Assembly: GCF_900100955.1 (NCBI RefSeq) | Contig: NZ_FNCC01000008.1 | Span: forward strand, 415,572-479,571 | From: Lentzea fradiae | Lineage (GTDB): Bacteria; Actinomycetota; Actinomycetes; Mycobacteriales; Pseudonocardiaceae | DNA: 64,000 nucleotides | Direction: 5' to 3' | Shown: positions 48,121-56,581 of the stretch, one piece after another | Numbering within the stretch: the first letter of the stretch is position 1 | Layout: each line of letters starts with the position of its first letter | The notes under the pieces: generated by a model | The model's input: the letters and a program-made list of their open reading frames with translations, nothing else | What the model was told of the DNA's origin: nothing | Database searches by the model: none | Program-made: the position numbers and the translations under genes

Positions 48121-48313
48121 GTGTTCGCCGGACGCCGCGACGAGCTCGAGGCGATGAGCCACGCGCTGCGCAACCGGCTCGCCCTGGCGCAGGTGGAGGG
48201 TGAAGCGGGGATCGGCTCGTGCACGAGCTGATCGCGTCGGCCGAGCCCGATGGACTCACTGTCCTCGTGCTGGTGGTCGAGGACCTGCACTTGCTGGGTC
48301 ACGCCGGCCGCGG
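48121..48313 (+). pseudogene. Remnant of a LAL-type LuxR regulator
   Basis: Frame 1 reads VFAGRRDELEAMSHALRNRL then QVEGEAGIGS, the N-terminus and start of the Walker A loop of LAL regulators, and then stops. A second frame directly after gives LTVLVLVVEDLHLLGH, a Walker B segment. The protein is otherwise gone, so a frameshift plus large internal and 3' deletions have destroyed it. Confidence 0.7.
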
Positions 48314-48344
48314 TGGCTGGTGCGGGACCGCGGCCGGCGTGCTG

Positions 48345-49967
<1,623 letters not shown>

Positions 49968-49985
49968 TCACGCCCCACAGGACTC

Positions 49986-49999
49986 TGGGAGCGCTCCCA
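49986..49999. promoter_or_regulatory. CebR operator upstream of the GH5 cellulase
   Basis: TGGGAGCGCTCCCA, a perfect 14-base palindrome identical to the operator known for the LacI-family cellulose-utilisation repressor CebR of Streptomyces. It sits in the 5' untranslated or promoter region of the GH5 gene, where repression is expected. Confidence 0.93.
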
Positions 50000-50441
50000 G
50001 GGTCGGTGCGGTTTCCGCGAGCGTCAACGAGGTGTCCGGATCTCGCTCCATCTTCGACGGTGATTCGATTCGAAGAACTCCGCTCGCGACGTTCTCCGGT
50101 TCTTCCGACGCCGAGCGTCCCGTTACCCCTCGTTGTCGGCGGCATCGCCGCACTGCAGTGCAAACAGGGCAAACCGTCCTTTTGGGAGATTGCTGCGGGC
50201 TGCCAGATCGAACGCCTTGTGGTAGCTCGAAAGAATCTTCTCGACGGAGTCCTCAACGAGTATCGGCATGCTGCCTGCCCTGTGCGGATGTAATTTCGGC
50301 ACGCACAGGGCCGACGTCGAAGGCATGGGTGTTCGCGCACCGTGGCGTCGCTTCGTCGTCTTGTCCTGCGTCTGGCGGCCGAGAACTCTTCGTGGGTTAT
50401 CGCGCATCCTGACCTCAAGGTCGTGCTTCGGAGGGTGCTGG
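50000..50441. other. Region upstream of the GH5 gene, with a doubtful 48-codon ORF
   Basis: Mostly non-coding, with lower GC than the neighbourhood. On the minus strand 50270-50123 reads MPILVEDSVEKILSSYHKAF and continues to a stop with a plausible amphipathic helix, but there is no clear ribosome-binding site and I do not recognise it; it could be a gene fragment. Otherwise I see nothing definite. Confidence 0.35.
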
Positions 50442-50972
50442 TCACCCGGTGGCGCTCTGCCGACGGTGTAAGCCTTGGTCATGTCCGTCGGTGGTCACGA
50501 CGCCGAGACCCGCGTCCTCAGGCGTGTACGTGTCTCTGAACCCGAAGGCGCTGGGCGACGGGCCGTGCGCGCGCAAATGGTGCAGTCGCTCGACCGCCTC
50601 CTCGACGGTGGGCACGTGGCCGGCCGGGATCCACCACATCACCTGGAACGCCGTCTTCGGTAGGTCGAACCACTCGGCGCGGCGCCGGAGCACGTCCAGG
50701 TGGCCGCTGCGGTAGACGTAGTCCCACAGGCTGTCACGACTCTCCCAGACCGACATGTTCACGATGACGTCCGCGCCGAGGGTGGTCTGGATCGCGGTGG
50801 CGTCGTTGCTCCCGTCGCCGACCAGTCGCCACACGAATCCGGGCGACCTGTCGGCGGCTTCGTTCAAGGTGTCCAGCATCGACGTGAAGCCGTGCGTGAG
50901 CGGGTGGTCCAGTGGATGTCTCAGGGTGCCGACGTTGAGCTGGGCGAGGTGGTGTCCGGCCATGCCATCCAC
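50442..50972 (-). CDS. DUF3291-family protein
   Basis: 176 residues, with an alternative ATG three codons in that starts the conserved region (AGHHLAQLNVGTLRHPLDHP). Other family-like blocks are GFVWRLVGDGSNDAT, VNMSVWESRDSLWDYVY and WWIPAGHVPTVEEAVERL. DUF3291 proteins are predicted to have a dimeric alpha-beta barrel fold like antibiotic monooxygenase-type domains; function is unknown. The gene follows the HTH regulator on the same strand with a 23-base gap, so the two likely form an operon or regulator-target pair. Confidence 0.87.
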   Translation of the reverse strand: MDGMAGHHLAQLNVGTLRHPLDHPLTHGFTSMLDTLNEAADRSPGFVWRLVGDGSNDATAIQTTLGADVIVNMSVWESRDSLWDYVYRSGHLDVLRRRAEWFDLPKTAFQVMWWIPAGHVPTVEEAVERLHHLRAHGPSPSAFGFRDTYTPEDAGLGVVTTDGHDQGLHRRQSATG

Positions 50973-50995
50973 CTCACCATCCGCACCACTCTATG

Positions 50996-51655
50996 TCAAT
51001 CATGATTGTTTTTAGAAAGCTCGACGGTGACGCAGCACATCCCGGGCTGCGGATCCAGGCGGGCCCGCAGCCCTTCGGCGTCCTCCAGCAGACCTTCCAG
51101 CAACGCCAGGTTCATCCCGCAGATCAGCGCGGGATGCCGCTCCGAGAGAACGTGGAACGGGCAGTTGGCCAGGCGAACGACAGCGCCGTCCGCGTCCGCG
51201 CGCGGCTCGTAGCCGCGCACGGACAGAACGGCCCGCACCGCGTCGAGGTCCTCGATCGGTCCGGCGGCGGCCCGCGCGGCCCGTCCTTCCCGCGCGGCGG
51301 CGGCCCGCAGCTCGACATCCAGCCGGGCGTCGTCTGCCACCGCGGCCAGCAGGTCGGCGGCGGTGCGGTAGTCCCGGGCGGGGACCGAAACGTGGTGTTC
51401 GGCGCCGGATCGGCGGTAGAGCTTGGCCGGTCGCCCGGCGCCCGGGCCCGAACGCCCGGTGAGCCGTCGGCTCTCGGTGACGAGCAGCCCGGCGTCGACG
51501 AGCTTGTCGAGGTGGAACGCGGCGAGCGTGCGGCCGACCCCGGCGCCCTCGGACGCTTCGTTCCGGCTCACCTCGTGATCCTGGGCGACTACGTACTCGT
51601 ACAGCTGCCGCCGGACGGGGTCCTGCAGCACGACGATCGCCTCGATGTCCTCCAT
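50996..51655 (-). CDS. Helix-turn-helix regulator with C-terminal cysteine motif
   Basis: 219 residues. N-terminal winged-HTH of ArsR/MarR-like type (IVVLQDPVRRQLYEYVVAQD, GRTLAAFHLDKLVDAGLL, GRPAKLYRR). The C-terminal third has CPFHVLSERHPALICGMNLA and then GMCCV; this spacing of cysteines is like that of SufR-type regulators that bind an Fe-S cluster, so redox or iron sensing is plausible. It faces a 32-base inverted repeat just upstream of its start and precedes DUF3291. Regulation of both genes by this protein is inferred from the arrangement. Confidence 0.85.
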   Translation of the reverse strand: MEDIEAIVVLQDPVRRQLYEYVVAQDHEVSRNEASEGAGVGRTLAAFHLDKLVDAGLLVTESRRLTGRSGPGAGRPAKLYRRSGAEHHVSVPARDYRTAADLLAAVADDARLDVELRAAAAREGRAARAAAGPIEDLDAVRAVLSVRGYEPRADADGAVVRLANCPFHVLSERHPALICGMNLALLEGLLEDAEGLRARLDPQPGMCCVTVELSKNNHD

Positions 51656-51661
51656 TCCGCC

Positions 51662-51693
51662 ATTCTAAGAACAACGCAGGTTTTCATTAGAAT
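51662..51693. promoter_or_regulatory. Inverted repeat, likely autoregulatory operator
   Basis: ATTCTAA, 18 spacer bases, TTAGAAT: a perfect seven-base inverted repeat in an A/T-rich patch directly upstream of the HTH regulator start. The position fits an operator overlapping its promoter. The 12-base palindrome CAATCATGATTG at 50997-51008, at the very end of the regulator gene and upstream of DUF3291, may be another site. Confidence 0.5.
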
Positions 51694-51699
51694 CTGCGG

Positions 51700-52502
51700 T
51701 GACGGGCCTCGCCGATGTCGCGTTCGATCCGGTCAGGTCTCAGGGGGTTGGGGCCCGGCTCTCAAGGGTGCTGCGGCGGCAAGAGATTCGGCGGGTCCGG
51801 CTCGGGCATCACCTGATCACCGACGCGGGCGGCGCGTGGAACACGTCACCACGGCCGTTCATCAGGATCAAGACCGCGACGGCTGCCGGAGCGGATCTCC
51901 TCCGCTGAGGAACAGGGGAGCCGGACGAACCCAGGAGGGCGGCAGTACGCCCACAAGGGACGTGACGATCACGAGTCGCAGGGCTGAGCGCAGTTCGGTG
52001 AGGTGGACCGCCGGCTCCGACTCGCAGACGGCCGGCAGACTCGGCGGCGGGGTGCAGGCGGAGAGCGTGTCGGCTACCAGCAGGACGGTCAGGCAGAACT
52101 GCTCGGCCGTTCCGCCGCGGGCCGGTCCAGGTCGACGCCGCGGCGGAGTTCCTGCTCCAGTCCGGCCGGCATACCCCGGTGTCGCTAAGACCGAACTGGT
52201 CCGCAACGCCCCGCCGGCTGATCACCTGGCTCAATCCGGTGATCAGCCGGCCGGCCGGCGGGCACGCTTCCCGTCCTGCGGGTCGCCACGACCAGTCTGT
52301 CCTCGGCGAGCAGCACTACGGGCCAGGCGGACTGGCCGAGCGGCGCGGCCACCCAGGGCCGGTCACCTCCCGCCCTGACTCCTGCGACCTGACCGTGCGG
52401 CAACGCCTCCGGGCCGTCTGGGAAGACCTCACCGGCGTGCGGTTCCCGGTCGGCCGGGCGTTCAGCCGTGCTGTGAGCCGCTCGCACGGTCAGAGCCGTG
52501 GC
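51700..52502. other. Gene-poor region with decayed coding sequence
   Basis: No intact gene is supported. All frames are interrupted or have poor codon style. Short stretches look like coding debris (on plus, LTVRQRLRAVWEDLTGVRFP near 52390-52450) but none was assignable. The block lies between the HTH regulator and the GH12 gene and probably represents eroded genes. Confidence 0.5.
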
Positions 52503-53252
52503 TCAGCCGCTGACCGAGGCCGAGAAGTTGTCGACCGCCAGGCCGGTACCGCCGTTCCACGGCTCGAACCCCGCCTGGATGCTGGTCAGATACCAGGAGT
52601 TCGTGATCGCGCCGCGGGCGCGCACGTCGTTGATGAAGTCGAGCACGCTGAACGACCACGAGTTGATCGGCGACGGCGCGACGTAGGAGATCACGTTGTT
52701 GGAACCGTTGCTGCCACGCCACACCTGCCAGCTGCGCCCGCCCACGGTGGCAGTGCCGACCGCGCTGCCGATCGGCTGGATCGAGCCCTGGCGGTTGAAC
52801 CAGATCATGATCTCCATCTGGTTCACGCCGTTGGTCTTCGGCGTCGGGTCGAGCCAGATGTCGTACGAGGCGTTGTACGTGCCGCCGGCGTACCGGTAGT
52901 TGATCGACGACGTGGCGCTGCGGATTCGGCTGACCTGCATCGGCAGGGTGGAACTGGGGGAGCAGTTGGAGTAGTGGCAGCCCAGGAACACCGACGGGTA
53001 CGACACCGGCGCCCCGTTGGTCGGCGCGGAGCCCTGCTGGCTGGTGATCTGGAAGCCGGATGACGTGACGTTGATGCACTGCTGCGCCGAGGTGCCCCAC
53101 CGGTTGTTCTGCACCACGTAACGACCCTGGATGGTGGTCGACCCGTACTGGTCGCAGATGGTCACATCGGCGTTGGCCGGACCCGCTGTCGCGACGAACG
53201 TGCTCGCGACCAGCAAGCCGGCAACAGCGACGGCACGAATGGTCCTTCGCAT
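52503..53252 (-). CDS. Secreted GH12 endoglucanase
   Basis: 249 residues with a signal peptide (MRRTIRAVAVAGLLVASTF to about ANADV). The mature protein is glycoside hydrolase family 12: TICDQYGSTTIQGRYVVQNN at the start, nucleophile glutamate in NQMEIMIWFNRQG and acid/base glutamate in AGFEPWNGGTGL. The concanavalin-like beta-jelly-roll is full length, without a carbohydrate-binding module. It hydrolyses beta-1,4-glucan outside the cell. A perfect CebR box 25 bases upstream places it under the same control as the GH5 cellulase. Confidence 0.95.
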   Translation of the reverse strand: MRRTIRAVAVAGLLVASTFVATAGPANADVTICDQYGSTTIQGRYVVQNNRWGTSAQQCINVTSSGFQITSQQGSAPTNGAPVSYPSVFLGCHYSNCSPSSTLPMQVSRIRSATSSINYRYAGGTYNASYDIWLDPTPKTNGVNQMEIMIWFNRQGSIQPIGSAVGTATVGGRSWQVWRGSNGSNNVISYVAPSPINSWSFSVLDFINDVRARGAITNSWYLTSIQAGFEPWNGGTGLAVDNFSASVSG

Positions 53253-53276
53253 GATGACTCCAAATGGCAGGTCCTA

Positions 53277-53290
53277 TGGGAGCGCTCCCA
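53277..53290. promoter_or_regulatory. CebR operator upstream of the GH12 endoglucanase
   Basis: Second exact copy of TGGGAGCGCTCCCA, located 24 bases before the GH12 start codon and just after the stop of the upstream membrane-protein gene. Confidence 0.93.
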
Positions 53291-53292
53291 GA

Positions 53293-53679
53293 TTACCGAG
53301 ATGTCAATAGGAGTTCGGATTCGTCGAATAACCGCGTGGAGGTCCCGGCAGAACTGATGCGGCTGGTCGTTCCCGGTTTCCCACAGCGGGGTTCCGCTCG
53401 CTGAGATGCGGGCGAGCCGTCGAACACCACGTCGAATCGACGGACTTCCCGCCGGCTTGCCTGGATGACCACACCGGTGGTGATGAGGAAGAGAAAGATC
53501 AGCGCTTCGATGATGAAGAAAGCGCCGAAGTCGACGGCCGATCCGATCGGCGGCTGGCCGGGCACCGCGTTCCTCGGTGGCACCAGGGCGAGGAGCAACG
53601 CTCCCATGAAGCTCATGATGAAGCCGACGAAGGCGAACATGCCCGTGGTGCGATCGGCCTTCGCGCTGAACTCCGGCAC
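53293..53679 (-). CDS. Small two-helix membrane protein, unknown
   Basis: 128 residues. Two hydrophobic segments are clear, TTGMFAFVGFIMSFMGALLL and AFFIIEALIFLFLITTGVVI, joined by a Pro-rich loop; the C-terminal ~45 residues are polar and low in order. I do not recognise the family. Same strand as the GH12 gene and ends just before its CebR box, so it is not expected to share that regulation. Possibly a fragment of a larger membrane protein, as the region around it contains decayed genes. Confidence 0.5.
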   Translation of the reverse strand: MPEFSAKADRTTGMFAFVGFIMSFMGALLLALVPPRNAVPGQPPIGSAVDFGAFFIIEALIFLFLITTGVVIQASRREVRRFDVVFDGSPASQRAEPRCGKPGTTSRISSAGTSTRLFDESELLLTSR

Positions 53680-53744
53680 GCCGGTTCCGGACTCGGCCTG
53701 ACCGGGTTCGACGGCGAAGAACGAGTCGGCGCTGGTGAAAGCGA

Positions 53745-54090
53745 TCCCACGGGCACTTCCTCGGCCGCGGTCTCGTGACCTACGACCGAGCCGTGCGCAA
53801 GGACGCGTTCTGGTTCTACAAATCGCAGTGGACCGACACGCCGTTCGTGCACCTGAACAGCGCGCTTGACCTCGCGCACGACGGGCGCCACGCCCATTCG
53901 CGCTTATGTCACAACGGACAACGTGCTGAACGGTGTGGCTATTGCGGCTACTCCTGCCGCCGACCGCATCTACACGTGCCGATCACGTTGCGGCCGGGCG
54001 CGAACACCGTGACCATCACCGGCACGCGAGATGGCCGTGGCTATTCGGACACGGCCACTTGGACGTTGAGCCAGCCGTTGAAGGCGGAGA
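53745..54090 (+). pseudogene. Remnant of a GH2 beta-galactosidase-type gene
   Basis: One frame reads GLVTYDRAVRKDAFWFYKSQ, WTDTPFVHLNS, which is the end of the catalytic barrel in GH2 enzymes, then loses sense; a later part, PITLRPGANTVTITGTRDGR then SDTATWTLS, matches the following Ig-like domain. The N-terminal bulk of the gene is absent and a frame shift lies between the two parts. It fits a decayed secreted glycosidase in a polysaccharide-degradation island. Confidence 0.65.
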
Positions 54091-54153
54091 AGATCCGCGC
54101 GAACTCGCAGGGCTGCTGCGGGAGATCCGCAGGACGAAGCTCCTCTCCCGATC

Positions 54154-54924
54154 TCAGGCCGGTTCCTGGACCTCTGCACCCTCGATGAGCAGCGGACGCC
54201 ACCGCTCGGCGCCCTCCCGACCGTGTCCGGGATCCACCCCGACGAACAGCCGCCCGCCGACCCGCACGCGCACATGGCGCGCCTCCCAGTCGACGGTGGT
54301 GCGCTGCCTCACCCGTCCGTCGCACCGCCAGCGCTCGTGCTTGAAGTCCACCACCGTCGAATGTCCGTGGATCTGCCCGAACGGAACGATGCCTCCGTAC
54401 CGCATCCACGGCTCGTGCAGCGCGGCCCCGGACTCGGCCCACAACGGCCCAGCCGACTCATCCCGTGCATGCGCCCCCATGTCCCAGATGAGTTCAGGCC
54501 GCTCGTTGAGCAACTCCGCGGCCTGCGCGGCCGAAGCCGGTTCACCCAACCGCCGCCAGGCCGCGAGAGTCAGCCCCGCATGCGTGAGCAGGTACTCGTC
54601 CCCACCGGTCGTGATCGCCGCCGCGACCCGCATCCGCCCGTCCGCCCACCACGTGCGCAGCATCTCGACGCCCCGCGCCGGCAGCGGTTCGTTCCAGAAA
54701 GCCGTTGCGCCAGGCAGGTATTGCGCCTCGTGGTTGCCCGCCAGCTGCACCCACCGCCCGCCGAGCAACGGCGCGACCTCGTCGAGGACACCGAGGCTGT
54801 CCGGCCCGCGGTCCACGAGGTCGCCGACCTGGATCACGATCACCTCGGGCGGCAGCCCGCGCAGTGCCTGCCGCAGCTGGTCCGCGTGCCCGCCGACGTC
54901 CCCGATCACAGCGATCTCCGCCAT
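54154..54924 (-). CDS. Calcineurin-like metallophosphoesterase (copy 1)
   Basis: 256 residues from the ATG that starts MAEIAVIGDVGGHADQL; an ATG seven codons upstream is less likely. The dimetal motifs of the PPP/calcineurin superfamily are present: GDVGGH, GDLVDRGPDS, AGNHEAQ, LTHAG and GQIHGHST. Such enzymes hydrolyse phosphoesters of proteins or nucleotides such as Ap4A. A paralogue with very similar layout lies 8 kb further on in the same orientation. Its promoter region is shared with the divergent operon that starts with the leaderless 186-residue protein. Confidence 0.92.
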   Translation of the reverse strand: MAEIAVIGDVGGHADQLRQALRGLPPEVIVIQVGDLVDRGPDSLGVLDEVAPLLGGRWVQLAGNHEAQYLPGATAFWNEPLPARGVEMLRTWWADGRMRVAAAITTGGDEYLLTHAGLTLAAWRRLGEPASAAQAAELLNERPELIWDMGAHARDESAGPLWAESGAALHEPWMRYGGIVPFGQIHGHSTVVDFKHERWRCDGRVRQRTTVDWEARHVRVRVGGRLFVGVDPGHGREGAERWRPLLIEGAEVQEPA

Positions 54925-55003
54925 CAGACCTCCATGCCACGACACTACGGACGGCCGCTTCGGTTTGTTCGCGGATCCGCAGACCGATCACTCCCTCGCC
55001 CGC

Positions 55004-55009
55004 TAGACT
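55004..55009 (+). promoter_or_regulatory. -10 element of a leaderless transcript
   Basis: TAGACT fits the actinobacterial -10 pattern TANNNT and ends seven bases before the GTG of the next gene, so transcription should start at the first base of the start codon. No ribosome-binding site is present, consistent with leaderless translation. Confidence 0.6.
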
Positions 55010-55016
55010 GGTCACT

Positions 55017-55577
55017 GTGGGTGACGATCTGTCGTCGTCGAGTGAACGGCGTTATCGGGCGGCACGAACCGCACTGGACGCCGCACTCGGCCGGGCGCGC
55101 CGATTACGCCAGGACGAGGCCGGGGACGTGGTCGTCCAGGCCAGAGCGGCTCTGCTCGAACTCGCTCCGGCCCAGCCGACTCCGTGGTGGCCCGGTGGCT
55201 GGGTGTGCCCGGGAGAGCCGCCGGCCCTGGTGTTCCAGACCGAGGCCGAGGCGCTGGCGGCCAGGCCCGACTCCGTGCCGCCGAACGAGTGGCCGGTGCG
55301 CTGGACCGCCGTGCTGTCCGGAGACCAGGTCCTCGACGAGGCGTTCTGGGAAGACCGGCCGAAAGAGCGGGTTCTGGGCGCCGGGGCCGACCTGGCGCAG
55401 TGGCTCGCCGCCGCCGCCGCGTCCGGCATGGTCGGCAACGCCGCCTACGACGCGGTGAAGTTCGCGGTCGGGAAGCCGCGCGAACCCGATGAGGTCCCGG
55501 ACGGCGAACCGCGCACCCTGCGCCAGATGGACATCGACGTCCCGCCCGGTGCGCCTCCGGTGCTGGGACAGGACTGA
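55017..55577 (+). CDS. Unknown protein, first gene of the protease/TPR operon
   Basis: 186 residues from a GTG that appears to be the transcription start. The N-terminus is helical and charged (SSSSERRYRAARTALDAALG, RARRLRQDEAG), the middle is Trp/Pro-rich (PTPWWPGGWVCPGEPPALVF) and a helical part with AQWLAAAAASGMVGNAAYD precedes a polar tail. No transmembrane segment or signal peptide. I do not recognise the family. It is followed after eight bases by the zinc-ribbon TPR gene and should be co-expressed with it and the two proteases. Confidence 0.75.
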   Translation: MGDDLSSSSERRYRAARTALDAALGRARRLRQDEAGDVVVQARAALLELAPAQPTPWWPGGWVCPGEPPALVFQTEAEALAARPDSVPPNEWPVRWTAVLSGDQVLDEAFWEDRPKERVLGAGADLAQWLAAAAASGMVGNAAYDAVKFAVGKPREPDEVPDGEPRTLRQMDIDVPPGAPPVLGQD

Positions 55578-55585
55578 GGTGAGGG

Positions 55586-56575
55586 TTGAACGTCTTCGTC
55601 CTCTCCCACCGGTGCGGGCACTGCGTGCACCGGCAGGTCGCGTTGAGCGACGACGAGTACGAGGCCAGCTGGCGGGGCCGCGTCGGCAAGCCCTGCCCCG
55701 TGTGCGGTGTCCGCCCCGAGGAGAGCGATCTCCAGATCATCCTGCCGAAGGACGACGTTCAAGCCTGGAAAGACGGTTTGCTGCCGTGGGGCAAGGCGAA
55801 CCAGCCGCACGCGAACTTCGCGGCGTTCAAGACCACCTCCGCACCGGAGACCGTGCGGGGTGAGATGGCCAAGACGCTGCGCGACCGCATGTACGGCGAC
55901 GCCTCGCGCAAACGCAAGGAGGAGTACACCGCCCTCAGCAAGGCGTTCGCCTCCATCTTGGGTCTCCAGTTCGGCATGGAGGCGGAGAAGGCCGGCGACT
56001 ACGAGCGGGCGGTGATGTGGCTGAAGAGCGGCGCGGAGAACGCCACGGATCCCGACGCCGCCGCCGGCTGCTACCTCTACCTCGGCCTCACCCAGCAGAA
56101 GCTGGGCAATCTGGCGAAAGCGCGCGACGCGTTCCGCTCGGTGCTCGGCTACTCCTCCGCACCGGCGACGATCCGGTGCGCGGCGGGGGACCAGCTCGGC
56201 AACGTCCTGAAGCAGCTCGGCGACCACGCCGGTGCGCGGAAGGCCTACCAGGCGGTGTTCGACAGCCGCGACCCGGACTTCTCCGCGAAGGCCGCGCTCA
56301 ACCTGGGCACGCTGGAGGACGAGGCGGGCAACCACGAGCGGGCGAAGTCGCTGTGGGAGTACGCGCACAAACACGCGAAGCGCCAGGACAGCGTCAAGGG
56401 CACGGCCGCCTACAACCTGGGCTGGTACTGGGAAACCCACGGCGACCCGGACAAGGCGCGCCCGTTCTACAAGTTCGCGGTCGCCTCGAACTGCGGTGAG
56501 GCGACCACTCGCGCGGCCGGTCGGCTGCGCGGCCTGCCGAAACGGCGCCGCGGCCTGTTCGGGCGACGGGGCTAG
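55586..56575 (+). CDS. Zinc-ribbon TPR protein
   Basis: 329 residues, apparent TTG start behind GAGGTGAGGG. The N-terminus has two cysteine pairs (RCGHCVH and CPVCGVRP), a small zinc ribbon; from about residue 115 on there are tetratricopeptide-like repeats (AEKAGDYERAVMWLKSGAEN, YLGLTQQKLGNLAKARDAFR, LGNVLKQLGDHAGARKAYQA, NLGTLEDEAGNHERAKSLWE). The C-terminus is very basic. No signal peptide. TPR proteins act as scaffolds or sensors; here it probably presents or senses something for the two proteases encoded next. Confidence 0.85.
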   Translation: MNVFVLSHRCGHCVHRQVALSDDEYEASWRGRVGKPCPVCGVRPEESDLQIILPKDDVQAWKDGLLPWGKANQPHANFAAFKTTSAPETVRGEMAKTLRDRMYGDASRKRKEEYTALSKAFASILGLQFGMEAEKAGDYERAVMWLKSGAENATDPDAAAGCYLYLGLTQQKLGNLAKARDAFRSVLGYSSAPATIRCAAGDQLGNVLKQLGDHAGARKAYQAVFDSRDPDFSAKAALNLGTLEDEAGNHERAKSLWEYAHKHAKRQDSVKGTAAYNLGWYWETHGDPDKARPFYKFAVASNCGEATTRAAGRLRGLPKRRRGLFGRRG

Positions 56576-56581
56576 CCGCGC

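Noticed and set aside
45252..48302. 1,016-codon minus-strand frame opposite the receptor-like gene
   Set aside because: Composition is that of an antisense shadow and the plus-strand gene has recognisable domains and a strong ribosome-binding site.
54705..55016. Upstream in-frame extension of the 186-residue protein by about 100 codons
   Set aside because: It overlaps the phosphoesterase gene on the other strand, is Arg/Pro/Ala noise, and a -10 element placed for leaderless start at the later GTG explains the gene better.
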